From the NCBI GenBank assembly GCA_021792455.1, contig JAJYUP010000021.1:1-33958 (forward strand): 33,958 nucleotides of DNA, written 5' to 3'. The notes below the pieces were generated by a model, which worked only from the letters and a program-made list of their open reading frames with translations, did no database searches and had not been told where the DNA came from. The position numbers and the translations under genes were made by a program. Positions 23,957 through 31,772 of this stretch are shown here, one piece after another (within the stretch, counting starts at the first letter, position 1; each line of letters begins with the position of its first letter). Origin of the DNA: Actinomycetes bacterium (GTDB lineage Bacteria > Actinomycetota > Thermoleophilia > Solirubrobacterales > Solirubrobacteraceae).

Positions 23957-24280
23957 TCAACGGTCGCGGTCGCGTGATTCGCGCCGCCCGCCGCCGTCCT
24001 CGCGACCGCCCGCGTTCACATATGGCAGAAGCGCGAGCTCCCGCGCGCGCTTGACGGCTTTCGCGATCTGGCGCTGGTGGCGTCTGCAGGCGCCGGTTAT
24101 CCGGCGCGAGCGGATCTTGCCCTTGTCAGAGATGAAGCGCCGAAGGCCATCCGCGTCCTTGTAGTCCACCTGCTCGATCTTGTCCCGACAGTGCTGGCAG
24201 GGCTTGCGGCGCCCGCCCCCAAGGACCGCCCGCTTCTCCCTGCGCCTCGACGGCTTGCCCCGCCCTCTCGCCTTCGCCAT
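23957..24280 (-). CDS. rpsR: Ribosomal protein S18, Cys-containing form
   Basis: Small-subunit protein. The 107-aa product has a basic N-terminus, then [17 protein letters not shown] (27-43) with a CxxC pair and a third Cys in [27 protein letters not shown], the hallmark of the zinc-type (C+) S18 rather than the Cys-free paralogue induced under zinc starvation. The C-terminal 20 residues are an Arg/Gly tail ([17 protein letters not shown]), a lineage extension. It lies 39 nt after ssb and 7 nt before rplI, the usual order. Confidence 0.97.
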   Translation of the reverse strand: MAKARGRGKPSRRREKRAVLGGGRRKPCQHCRDKIEQVDYKDADGLRRFISDKGKIRSRRITGACRRHQRQIAKAVKRARELALLPYVNAGGREDGGGRRESRDRDR

Positions 24281-24319
24281 CGGAGATAGACCTCGCTGTG
24301 TTCTTTTTCGCTTCGCTGC

Positions 24320-24784
24320 TCAGAAGGGAATGTCGTCATCGGCGCTGGAGCCGACAGGTGTCGGCTCGTAGTCCCCTTCGTCGATGGGAACCTCGCCGCC
24401 GCGCGAGTCCCTCGAGCCCGCGAACCCACCCTGGGAAGCTTCCTCACGGGAACCGAGGAACTGCACCGAGTCCGCGATTATATCGATCGTCTGGCGTTTG
24501 GTGCCGTCCTGGGCCTCCCACTCGCGCCATTCGAGCCGCCCGTCGATCGCGACTGGCCTTCCCTTGGAGAGGAACCGTGCGCAGTTCTCGCCCTGAGCCC
24601 CCCACACGGTCACGTTGAAGTAGTTCGGCTTGTCCTCCCATTCGCCTGTGCTGCCGTTCTTGCGGCGGGTGTTGCACGCGATTCTCAGGCTGCACACCGA
24701 TGTTCCGCTCGGCAGCGATCGCAGCTCAGGGTCGGCGGTGAGGTTCCCCGTCAGCACGACCCGGTTGATGTTCGTTGCGGCCAC
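24320..24784 (-). CDS. ssb: Single-stranded DNA-binding protein
   Basis: Protects single-stranded DNA in replication, repair and recombination. The 154-aa protein has the OB fold (INRVVLTGNLTADPELRSLPSG..., YFNVTVWGAQGENCARFLSKGRPVAIDGRLEWREWE) and a Gly/Ser linker ending in DDDIPF, the acidic tip that recruits partner proteins. The frame is open to 24865, but GTG 24784 with GAGGAG 5 nt upstream gives the family start (AATNINRVVL). It stands between an inserted fatty-acid-hydroxylase-like gene and rpsR. Identification is secure. Confidence 0.97.
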   Translation of the reverse strand: MAATNINRVVLTGNLTADPELRSLPSGTSVCSLRIACNTRRKNGSTGEWEDKPNYFNVTVWGAQGENCARFLSKGRPVAIDGRLEWREWEAQDGTKRQTIDIIADSVQFLGSREEASQGGFAGSRDSRGGEVPIDEGDYEPTPVGSSADDDIPF

Positions 24785-24894
24785 TGCTGCTCCTCTTTTC
24801 GCTCGTCGATGCTCTCTGTTCAATCGATGCTGCTGGGTGATGCAGGCGTCGTCGCGGCCCCGCACCGACTTCGCCGGTCGCGGCAGCGCTCCAC

Positions 24895-25548
24895 CTACGA
24901 AGGGCGCTTGCCCTGAGGCGCGGTCCTGAACACGTCATCCCAGTAGGGCGCGCTGATCCCGAAGCCCCTCGTGTCGTCTTGGAAGTGGTGACGCATGTGG
25001 CGCTCGCGCAGCATGCGCCCCAGCCCGCTCGTTGGGACTGAGTGGTGGAGCCAGTAGTGGAGCATGTCGTAGATCAGGTAGCCGGCATAGAACCCCGCGA
25101 CGAACCCTGGCGCATGACGTCCGCCGACGATCAGCCAGGCAAGCGCGAGCACTGCCGCCGCGATCGGAACGCTGACCGCGGGGGGCATCACGAGGCGCAT
25201 CGGGTCGTTCGGGTGATCGTGGTGGACCCCGTGGATGATCCAGTGCAGACGCGCGCCGAGCCTGTTGTCAGGCTCGAAGTGGAACACGAGCCTGTGAAGC
25301 CAGTACTCGAACAGCGTCCACACGAGGTATCCAGCGGCGATGAGGCCGATCGTCACCGGGATCGTCGTCTTGCGCAGGCTCCAGTAGATCACGCCCGCGA
25401 TCGTCGGCAGGAATATCACCGCTGGCACGGCAGGGTGCACGCGCGAGAAGAAGTCGAGCACCTTCGACTCGAACATCGGGGGCGAGGCTCGCAGGACGTC
25501 GCCCCGCCGGCCGCCCTCTGTGGTGCCGCCAGTGGACTGGTCGCTCAT
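24895..25548 (-). CDS. Fatty acid hydroxylase/sterol desaturase-superfamily membrane enzyme
   Basis: Predicted di-iron integral-membrane hydroxylase, FA2H/Scs7-like. The 217-aa protein has about four hydrophobic segments (40-58, 63-83, 125-142, 146-163) and the histidine set HRLVFH (85-90), His102, HGVHHDHP (106-113), HYWLHH (164-169) and RHMRHHF (183-189), which would bind two metal ions. FA2H-type enzymes hydroxylate the C2 of acyl chains in sphingolipids; the bacterial substrate is unknown. It splits the otherwise canonical rpsF-ssb-rpsR-rplI order: 73 nt after rpsF and 110 nt before ssb. ATG 25548 is preferred over ATG 25566; neither has an ideal ribosome binding site. It may be a passenger gene with its own control. 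Confidence 0.88.
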   Translation of the reverse strand: MSDQSTGGTTEGGRRGDVLRASPPMFESKVLDFFSRVHPAVPAVIFLPTIAGVIYWSLRKTTIPVTIGLIAAGYLVWTLFEYWLHRLVFHFEPDNRLGARLHWIIHGVHHDHPNDPMRLVMPPAVSVPIAAAVLALAWLIVGGRHAPGFVAGFYAGYLIYDMLHYWLHHSVPTSGLGRMLRERHMRHHFQDDTRGFGISAPYWDDVFRTAPQGKRPS

Positions 25549-25621
25549 CTGTCCACCCCAGGCCATCCTGCGAGTGTAGCGCGCCCCAGCACCACGCCGG
25601 CGCCCGCCGAGCGCGGTGCGC

Positions 25622-25990
25622 TCAGGCCGCTGCCTGCTCCTGTGCGGCCTCGCGACGCGGAGAGGCGGCTGGCGCGACGGGCGCAGGCGTTCCTCGTCGC
25701 ACCTTCGAGATCATGAACCTCAAAACCTCGTCTGAGATCCGCAGCGTGCGGTCGAGCTCCCCGATGAAGGCGACGTCGTCGAGCCTCATCTGGAAGAGGT
25801 GGTACTCGGCGTCGGCGTGACGCCGGATGGGATAGGCGAGCGCTCGCGGCCCCCACTCGTCGTGCCGCAGCAGCTGCCCCCGCCTCTCGATCGCGGAGGA
25901 GGTCTCAGCGAGCAGGCGCCTGCGAGCGGCATCATCGGCCTGCGGGTCGAGCAGCAGGAGCAGGTCGTAGGTGCGGGTCTGCTCACTCAT
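25622..25990 (-). CDS. rpsF: Ribosomal protein S6
   Basis: Small-subunit protein that pairs with S18. The 122-aa product has the ferredoxin-like fold sequence MSEQTRTYDLLLLLDPQADD, GQLLRHDEWGPRALAYPIRRHADAEYHLFQMRLDD and DRTLRISDEVLRFMISKV, then an Ala/Pro/Gln tail. It begins the rpsF-(hydroxylase)-ssb-rpsR-rplI block, 82 nt after the GT20 gene. A -10-like TATCAT lies 10 nt upstream of the ATG, so the mRNA leader may be only a few nucleotides. Confidence 0.97.
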   Translation of the reverse strand: MSEQTRTYDLLLLLDPQADDAARRRLLAETSSAIERRGQLLRHDEWGPRALAYPIRRHADAEYHLFQMRLDDVAFIGELDRTLRISDEVLRFMISKVRRGTPAPVAPAASPRREAAQEQAAA

Positions 25991-26000
25991 CGAAGCCGCG

Positions 26001-26006
26001 ATGATA
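26001..26006 (-). promoter_or_regulatory. -10-like hexamer upstream of rpsF
   Basis: TATCAT on the minus strand, 10 nt before ATG 25990, in the 82-bp gap after the GT20 gene. No good -35. A GAGGC...GCCTC hairpin followed by GTTGTT just upstream (about 26011-26029) may end the trehalose transcript. Confidence 0.4.
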
Positions 26007-26072
26007 ACAACGAGGCCTGCTCACCGCCTCTCGAGCACGAGCGGGAGCCTCGAAGTGACATCGCGCTGCGCG

Positions 26073-27530
26073 TCAGCCTGCCGCCCGCTTTGCGGCGATG
26101 TCGGCGAGCTGGTCGTCGATCCAGTCGCCCGGGTCTCTCGAGGTGACGATCTGCCGCAGCCCCGCCGCGCGCTTCGCGCGCTCCTGCCGGGACATCGAGA
26201 GCGCCGCGTGAATCGAGTCCGCCAGCTCCTGGATGTCGAACGGATTGACCGAAAGTGCGTGCGGCGAGAGCTCCTCGTGTGCACCCGTGTTCTCCGAGAG
26301 GATGCAGACTCCGTCGCGGACGTTGACGATCGGGCCCTCCTTCGCGACGAGGTTCATGCCGTCGAACATCGCGTTGACGAGCAGCACGTCGTAGTGCTTG
26401 TAGGCGGCGAGCGCCTCCTCGAGGTCGTCGCGCAGCTTCAGCTGGATCGGCATCCAGTCAGGGGTGCCGTGTCGGTGGTTGACGACCGCGACGAGCGCCT
26501 CGATGCGCTCCAGGTACTCCGCGTACTGGGGAACATCGGTCCGGGAGGGCATCAGCTGCGCGACGAAGGTGACGCGCTCGACGAACTCCTCGTGCTGCTC
26601 GAGGAACAGGTCGAACGCGGAGAAGCCGCGCAGCACGTTCTTGCTCAGGTCCGCCCTGTCGACCCTGAGGATCAGGAAGTCCCTGCGCCGCCGAAGCATC
26701 TCCTCCTCGAGCGCCCTGACACGCGCACCGCGTGCGAGACGTGCGGTCGCGACGTGATCGATCGGCAGCGGGTAGGCGCGCACCCACACATCGCGCCCCT
26801 CGAACTGCACGAGCCCTTCATCGAAGTCGACACGCAGATCCATCAGGTCGCGGCAGCACTGCAGGAAGTTTCGTCTGTAGGAGCGGGTGTGGAAGCCGAT
26901 GATGTCGTTGCAGAGGATGCCGGCGAAGATCTCTCCGATGATGTGGGAGGGCAGCACGCGCCAGGCGTCCGGCTGGGTCCAGGGAATGTGCACGAAGTGG
27001 TGCAGGAACGCGTCTGGCCTCACGGCGCGAACCATGCGCGGCAGCGTGTAGAGGTGGTAGTCGTGGATCATCACGACGGGGTCGCGATACCCATCGATCT
27101 CCTCGATCACCGCCTCCGCGAGGTCTTCGTTGACGACGTTGTAGCCGAACTCGAACGCTTCGATCTCCTCCCGCCTGATGTCTGGCGCGTTCGAGAGGTC
27201 CCAGAGGTAGTGCTGGATGAACCACAGCATCGGGTTTGCGAAGACGTTGTAGAAGCGGTCGTAGGCGTCCTCGTCGGAGGCGACGAGTCGCACCTGATAC
27301 TCACCGCCTGCGGGCGAGCGCACGGGGAACGCCCTGCCTCCGTGCTCTCTCGACACGTTCACGTCGTGCTCGTTCATCGCCGAGGCCACCCACACAGCCC
27401 TCCTGTGCGACGCGAGGCCCGTCAGAGCGGTGACGAGCCCGCCGGACCCGCGCCGGACCTCCCCGCCGGCGTGGAAGGTGACTGGTCCCCGGTTCGAGAC
27501 GAGTATGAGCGGCGGAGGCTCCGCGGCCAT
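26073..27530 (-). CDS. GT20 synthase, trehalose-6-phosphate synthase-like (OtsA family)
   Basis: Retaining GT-B enzyme joining an NDP-glucose to a sugar phosphate. The 485-aa protein has SNRGPV (12-17), GSGGLVTAL (28-36), HDYHL (156-160), the catalytic/phosphate-binding Arg292 and Lys297 in DRADLSK, DGMNLVAKE (390-398) and ENTGAHEEL (413-421). The acceptor loop LWFIQHYLWDL (102-112) differs from the LWPLFHY-type loop of E. coli OtsA, where the corresponding Trp and Tyr touch glucose-6-phosphate, so the acceptor may differ; related GT20 members include pseudo-glycosyltransferases and glucosylglycerol-phosphate synthases. No OtsB phosphatase gene is in the window. It starts 2 nt after treT. Trehalose-6-phosphate synthase is the best guess, not certain. 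Confidence 0.85.
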   Translation of the reverse strand: MAAEPPPLILVSNRGPVTFHAGGEVRRGSGGLVTALTGLASHRRAVWVASAMNEHDVNVSREHGGRAFPVRSPAGGEYQVRLVASDEDAYDRFYNVFANPMLWFIQHYLWDLSNAPDIRREEIEAFEFGYNVVNEDLAEAVIEEIDGYRDPVVMIHDYHLYTLPRMVRAVRPDAFLHHFVHIPWTQPDAWRVLPSHIIGEIFAGILCNDIIGFHTRSYRRNFLQCCRDLMDLRVDFDEGLVQFEGRDVWVRAYPLPIDHVATARLARGARVRALEEEMLRRRRDFLILRVDRADLSKNVLRGFSAFDLFLEQHEEFVERVTFVAQLMPSRTDVPQYAEYLERIEALVAVVNHRHGTPDWMPIQLKLRDDLEEALAAYKHYDVLLVNAMFDGMNLVAKEGPIVNVRDGVCILSENTGAHEELSPHALSVNPFDIQELADSIHAALSMSRQERAKRAAGLRQIVTSRDPGDWIDDQLADIAAKRAAG

Positions 27531-27532
27531 CC

Positions 27533-28834
27533 TCAGACCCCCAGCATCCTGCCGAAGATGCGCAGATAGTCACGCAGGTAGCGGGGCATCAGGAAATGTG
27601 ACCGCACGTGCTCCTTGCCCGCTCGACCGAGGGCGCGCCCGAGCGAGGGGTCGGCGAGCAGCTCGAGCGCCCGCTCCGCGCACTGCTCCGCGCTGCCGAC
27701 GAGAAAGCCAGTCACCCCATCCTGGATCTGCAGAGGTATCCCGCCGACGGCGCCGCCGATGAACGGCTTGCCCTTCCAGATCGCCTCGGCGACGGTGAGG
27801 CCGAATCCCTCCCTCGTCGACTTCTGGATCACGACGTCGGCGTGAACCTGGAAGGCGTTCACCTCGATCGCGCCGACGTTGTTGAAGTTGTTGAGGATGT
27901 GAATGTCAGGATCGCCGTCTGCATGTGCGATCGTCGCGTTGAAGTAGTCCCACCCCTCCGGGTCGTCTGAGGCCATCGAGCCGACGAGCGCGAGCTGCGC
28001 CTCCGGCACGCTCTCCTTCACGATCCTGTAGGCGTCGATGACGCCAAGCGGGTCCTTCCAGGGATCGAACCGCGACACCTGGCAGAGCAGCGGACGGTCG
28101 ACGTCGATGCCGAACTGGCTGCAGACGAACGCTGCGTCCTCCGGCGAGAGCGCCATGTTCTTCGGGGTGAGCGGGTCTATCGCGGGGGCGACTATGTTCA
28201 CGTTTGCTCGCATGTACGGTGGCACGTACTGAGCCATGTGGAAGATCGCCTCTGGATAGCCGCTGAGGAACGGCGCGAGCCTCTCGATCGTCGCGATGTT
28301 CGGCGAGGAGAGGTCGATGTGGCAGCGCCACAGCCAGCTGTGCGCCTTCTCTGGGACGAGCGCGTGCAGGGCGGCGGGCTGCGGGTCGTGGACGAGGCAG
28401 ACGTCCCAGCCGCCTGAGAGCTCCCTGGCGTTCATCTCGTTGTACCTGTGCCACGTCCTCCACTGATCCTCATCGAGGTCCTGGGGCGCCCCCTGCAGGG
28501 CGTTGTGCATCAGCTTCGTCGCGTTGAAGAACTCCTCGCGTCCGTAGATCACCTGCCACTCGCATTCGAGGCCCACGTCACATATCAGCGGCACGAGCGT
28601 GTAGAGGATCTCTGAGACACCTCCGCCGAAGGCGGTCGCGGAGACGTGCACGACCCGACGTCCCTTCAGCGGCCGTGCGAGCTCCCTGATCTCTTCGATC
28701 AGGCCACGGCCGCATATGTGCGTGTAGTCGGAGAGCGTCTTGTGGCCTACGGCGACGGGCTGGAGCACCGCGGGCACGATAGCCGAACCGCGACGCAGGC
28801 TCTGCTGCCCCTGATCGCCGGTGCAGACCGCCAT
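27533..28834 (-). CDS. treT: Trehalose synthase TreT (glycosyltransferase, GT4)
   Basis: Trehalose glycosyltransferring synthase, forming trehalose from NDP-glucose and free glucose in one reversible step; known from Thermoproteus/Pyrococcus and Rubrobacter. The 433-aa product has the typical N-terminal region with TLSDYTHICGRGLIEEI (33-49), HVSATAFGGGVSEIL (63-77), VHDPQP (148-153), RCHIDLS (170-176), CQVSRFDPWKDP (251-262), and the donor site KSTREGFGLTVAEAIWKGKP. The frame extends to 28918, but ATG 28834 with GGAGAAGG 7 nt upstream is the better start; that Shine-Dalgarno lies in an 11-bp tandem duplication. It is translated just before the GT20 synthase. Probably makes trehalose as compatible solute. 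Confidence 0.93.
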   Translation of the reverse strand: MAVCTGDQGQQSLRRGSAIVPAVLQPVAVGHKTLSDYTHICGRGLIEEIRELARPLKGRRVVHVSATAFGGGVSEILYTLVPLICDVGLECEWQVIYGREEFFNATKLMHNALQGAPQDLDEDQWRTWHRYNEMNARELSGGWDVCLVHDPQPAALHALVPEKAHSWLWRCHIDLSSPNIATIERLAPFLSGYPEAIFHMAQYVPPYMRANVNIVAPAIDPLTPKNMALSPEDAAFVCSQFGIDVDRPLLCQVSRFDPWKDPLGVIDAYRIVKESVPEAQLALVGSMASDDPEGWDYFNATIAHADGDPDIHILNNFNNVGAIEVNAFQVHADVVIQKSTREGFGLTVAEAIWKGKPFIGGAVGGIPLQIQDGVTGFLVGSAEQCAERALELLADPSLGRALGRAGKEHVRSHFLMPRYLRDYLRIFGRMLGV

Positions 28835-28838
28835 CACG

Positions 28839-28860
28839 GTGCCTTCTCCGTGCCTTCTCC
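28839..28860 (-). repeat. 11-bp tandem duplication carrying the treT ribosome binding site
   Basis: Two exact copies of GGAGAAGGCAC on the minus strand (28860-28850 and 28849-28839). The proximal one has ideal 7-nt spacing to ATG 28834; the distal one is 18 nt away. Confidence 0.75.
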
Positions 28861-28916
28861 GCCGCTCTCCGGAGCAGCAGCAGAGTGCCCTCACGCTCCT
28901 GAGCGCGCGCTGGCGC

Positions 28917-28924
28917 ATTATCGT
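28917..28924. promoter_or_regulatory. Overlapping divergent -10-like elements (treT and M28-like gene)
   Basis: In the 97-bp divergent gap: TATCGT (28919-28924, plus) sits 7 nt before ATG 28932, fitting a leaderless transcript; GATAAT (28922-28917, minus) could serve treT with an 83-nt leader. Both lack convincing -35 boxes. Overlap would make the two genes compete for RNA polymerase. Confidence 0.35.
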
Positions 28925-28931
28925 CTTGGCG

Positions 28932-30833
28932 ATGACGCGCGCGGAGTCCGCGGAGCTTCGACTGGACTGGCGGATCTACCGCCGCTCCCTGCTCGGGATC
29001 GCGATCGCACTCCTCGTCGCCGCGTTCTCGCTCGGCACCCCAGCCGCCCCTCTGCGATCGAGCCTGGCGCCTGAAGCATTCGATGGCCAGGCCGCGTTTT
29101 CGCTGCTGGCGCGGATGGAGGCCTCCGCGCGTCGCGATCGGCGCCACGGCAGCCGCGGTGCACGCCTCATCGCGTTCATCGCCAGCCATCTGGAAGGGCT
29201 CGGTGCAAGCGAAGCCGGCGGCTACGCTCTGACCACGATCCACTCGCAGGGCTCGGGCGCTCTTCGGTCGCCTCCATCTGTCTCGCTGATCGCCGCCCGG
29301 CCGGGATCGAGCTCGCAACCGCCGATCCTGCTGCTCGCAGATCTCGGCGCAGGTCGCGCCTCCGCCTCGGAGGCGCAGCTCTCAGGGACAGCGGCGCTGC
29401 TCGAGCTCGCGGGCGTGCTCTCGCGAGCGGAGACGGTCCACCCGGTCGACCTCGTGTTCGCGCGGGGCGCCGGCGCTGCGCGATCGGCTGTTGCCGCGCT
29501 GCGCGCACAGGATGCGCAGGGACGCTTCGCCGCTGCGATCGTCCTCGGCGACCTCGCGCCACGCCGGATGCGCCCGCCACTCGTGCAGCCGTTCTCGACC
29601 GCTTTCGGGGATGCCCCCCAGCAGCTCGAAAGCACCGTTGCATCGGCGTTGGGACAGCAGCTTCACACCAATCCCGGCGCGCCAGGCGTGATCTCCCAGC
29701 TCGCGCACTTCGCGTTCCCGATGACGACCGGCGAGCAGGGCCCGCTGAACGCGGACGGGATCCCTACGGTGTCGGTGCAGCTCTCAGGCGAACGGCGCGA
29801 AGGGGCCGATGAAGCGCTGAGCGAGTCTCACCTGCAGAGCGCCGGCAGCGCCGTGCTCAGCGCCTTCTATGCCCTCGATCAGGCGAGCTCGATCGAATCT
29901 GCGCCGGACGTGAGCCTGCAGATAGGCGCTCACACCGTGCCGAGCTGGGCGGTGATGCTCGCCGCCCTCGCGATGATCATCGGGCCGCTGCTCGTCTCGC
30001 TCGATGCGCTCGTGCGGTTCGCCGGACGCGGGCGTCGGCTGTCTGGCCATGCGATCTTCGTGATCTCTTGTGTGCTCCCGTTCCTCGCCTGCGCGCTCGT
30101 GCTGATGCTGCTCGGAGCCGCAGGCGTGATCGCCGCGCCCGCCGATCCCGTCTCTGCGCAGGCGCTCGTCTTCGGCGCAGGCGCCGGAGTGGCGTGCGCC
30201 CTTGCGTTCGCTGCGTTTCTTGCTGCCTGGCGACTCCCGCTTGCGGGTGGGCTGATGCCGGTCAACCTCCGCGATCTGCTGCAGGCAGGGTTTCCACGCG
30301 CTGCGCCCGCGACGCTTCTCAGCATCGCCTTCGGCTGCGCACTTGCGCTGATCGTCTCGGCGATCGACCCCTATGCGGCTCTGCTGCTCCTGCTCGCCCT
30401 GCATCTGTGGCTGCCGCTCGCCTGCCCAGCCTCACGCCCCTCCCGCCGCAGCCTCCGGATGCTCATGGCGCTCGCGCCGGCGCTGCCGCTGCTCCTGCTC
30501 ATCGTCTTCTACGCACTCAACCTGCGTCTAGGTGCCGCCGGCACGCTGTCCACCGGCGTGATGATGATCGCCGGCGGCTATCTCAGCTTCGGTGTCGTGG
30601 TTCTGTGGAGCCTTGGACTCGGCCTGCTCGCGGCGACCGCGCTTGCGGCGCTGCCGGCTGCGCTGCCGGCGGCGCCCCCGATGAGCCAGCGCGACCTGCA
30701 GGCGCGGCAGCTGACGCGGACCTCGCTTCGCGGCGGAGTGCGAGTGATCCCATCGCGGGGCGATCGAGCGCCTTCGCGAGGTGGCGCCGGGGGTGCGGGG
30801 CGCGAGCCCCGTCGTCGCCACGTGCGCCTCTGA
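28932..30833 (+). CDS. Degenerate M28-peptidase-like domain fused to a multi-TM region
   Basis: The 633-aa membrane protein has an N-terminal helix (19-36), an extracytoplasmic domain (about 45-345) and about eight to nine helices (from about 348) followed by a basic tail. The soluble domain has the layout of M28 aminopeptidases: RHGSRGARLIAFIASHLEGLG resembles the entry helix, and PILLLADLGAG...SGTAALLELAGVLS (131-164) sits where HxD...GAxDDxSGxAxLLE carries zinc ligands, but the His and the Asp pair are missing. So it is predicted to be a pseudo-peptidase, perhaps a substrate-binding or regulatory membrane protein. ATG 28932 has no ribosome binding site but a -10-like hexamer 7 nt upstream. 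Function unknown. Confidence 0.78.
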   Translation: MTRAESAELRLDWRIYRRSLLGIAIALLVAAFSLGTPAAPLRSSLAPEAFDGQAAFSLLARMEASARRDRRHGSRGARLIAFIASHLEGLGASEAGGYALTTIHSQGSGALRSPPSVSLIAARPGSSSQPPILLLADLGAGRASASEAQLSGTAALLELAGVLSRAETVHPVDLVFARGAGAARSAVAALRAQDAQGRFAAAIVLGDLAPRRMRPPLVQPFSTAFGDAPQQLESTVASALGQQLHTNPGAPGVISQLAHFAFPMTTGEQGPLNADGIPTVSVQLSGERREGADEALSESHLQSAGSAVLSAFYALDQASSIESAPDVSLQIGAHTVPSWAVMLAALAMIIGPLLVSLDALVRFAGRGRRLSGHAIFVISCVLPFLACALVLMLLGAAGVIAAPADPVSAQALVFGAGAGVACALAFAAFLAAWRLPLAGGLMPVNLRDLLQAGFPRAAPATLLSIAFGCALALIVSAIDPYAALLLLLALHLWLPLACPASRPSRRSLRMLMALAPALPLLLLIVFYALNLRLGAAGTLSTGVMMIAGGYLSFGVVVLWSLGLGLLAATALAALPAALPAAPPMSQRDLQARQLTRTSLRGGVRVIPSRGDRAPSRGGAGGAGREPRRRHVRL

Positions 30834-30835
30834 TC

Positions 30836-30849
30836 GCCACATCGGTGGC
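30836..30849 (+). terminator. Short hairpin after the M28-like gene
   Basis: GCCAC-ATCG-GTGGC (30836-30849) begins 3 nt after the stop; weak stem, no U tract. It lies 14 nt before the sortase start, so it may equally be a leader element of that gene. Confidence 0.3.
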
Positions 30850-30863
30850 AGAATCGATCCGAG

Positions 30864-31772
30864 ATGTCCGAGATGCCAGTGAACAGGAGGATCGGCCGGC
30901 GCAGGAGGCGCAGCCGGCGCGGCGGGACGGGCCGGCACAGAACGCGCTCTCCGCGGCTCAGGGCTGCGCGTCTTCTGGCCTGGACGCTCGTCCTGCTCGG
31001 CGTGCTCGCGCTCGCGGACGTCGCCACTGCGATGGTGTGGCAGGAGCCCGTCACCGCTCTGATCGCGACGTTTGAGCAGCAGGGCCTGCAGGCACAGCTG
31101 AAGCGCGTGCAGACCGAGAGCGAAGCACCTTCGCTGCAGGTTCGCCTCACGCTTGCGCGCCTTCGTGATCAGCGCCTGCGCGTCGCCTATCTCGCCCGGC
31201 GGATGCAGGCCTCTGCGCGGGCTGGCAGCGCGATCGGACGCATTCAGATACCCGCGATACGGGCGAGCTTCGTGCTGATCGACGGCACGGGCACGAGCGA
31301 ACTCGAGTTGGGGCCGGGCGTCTACTCCGACGTCAGCTACCCTGGCGTCTCCTTCCCAGGGGAGTCGGGAACGACGGCGATCGCCGGGCACCGCACGACC
31401 TGGCTCGAGCCGTTCAGGGACATAAACGAGCTTCGCCGTGGCGACAGGATCATCGTCACGATGCCGTACGCGAAGCTCACCTATTCGGTCCTCAGCCAGA
31501 AGGCCGTCCTGCCGACGGACGTGCGCGCGGCGATAGCCGGCGTGCCTGGGCCGCCGCGCCTCGTGCTGTCCGCCTGCACACCCCCCTTCAGCGCCGAAAA
31601 GCGGCTGCTCGTCTACGCGCGCCTGACCGCGACGAGGCCAAGGGGGGCGGCACTGAGGGTGCGGACGCGCCCAGTCGGCGGGATGCTCAGCGTCTTCGCC
31701 GACGCGGCCCAGGCGCTTCCTGCCATCGGTGCTCGAAGCCGGCGAGCCTCACCTGCCGCCCGTCGATCGTGA
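30864..31772 (+). CDS. Class E/D-like sortase
   Basis: Membrane-anchored transpeptidase linking cell-surface proteins to the wall. The 302-aa product has a very basic N-terminus (RRIGRRRRRSRRG), one helix (about 33-56), an Arg-rich helical linker and a sortase domain from about 122: IGRIQIPAIRASFVLIDG, catalytic His176 in AGHRTT, Cys238 in LVLSACTPP (the TLxTC position) and Arg247 in AEKRLLVYAR. The LSACTP form and spacing resemble class E/D actinobacterial enzymes. No substrate with an LPxTG/LAxTG-type sorting signal was noticed in the window, so the substrates are elsewhere. ATG 30864 or 30873 are possible starts. The 3' end overlaps thiL by 86 nt in convergent orientation. Confidence 0.9.
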   Translation: MSEMPVNRRIGRRRRRSRRGGTGRHRTRSPRLRAARLLAWTLVLLGVLALADVATAMVWQEPVTALIATFEQQGLQAQLKRVQTESEAPSLQVRLTLARLRDQRLRVAYLARRMQASARAGSAIGRIQIPAIRASFVLIDGTGTSELELGPGVYSDVSYPGVSFPGESGTTAIAGHRTTWLEPFRDINELRRGDRIIVTMPYAKLTYSVLSQKAVLPTDVRAAIAGVPGPPRLVLSACTPPFSAEKRLLVYARLTATRPRGAALRVRTRPVGGMLSVFADAAQALPAIGARSRRASPAARRS

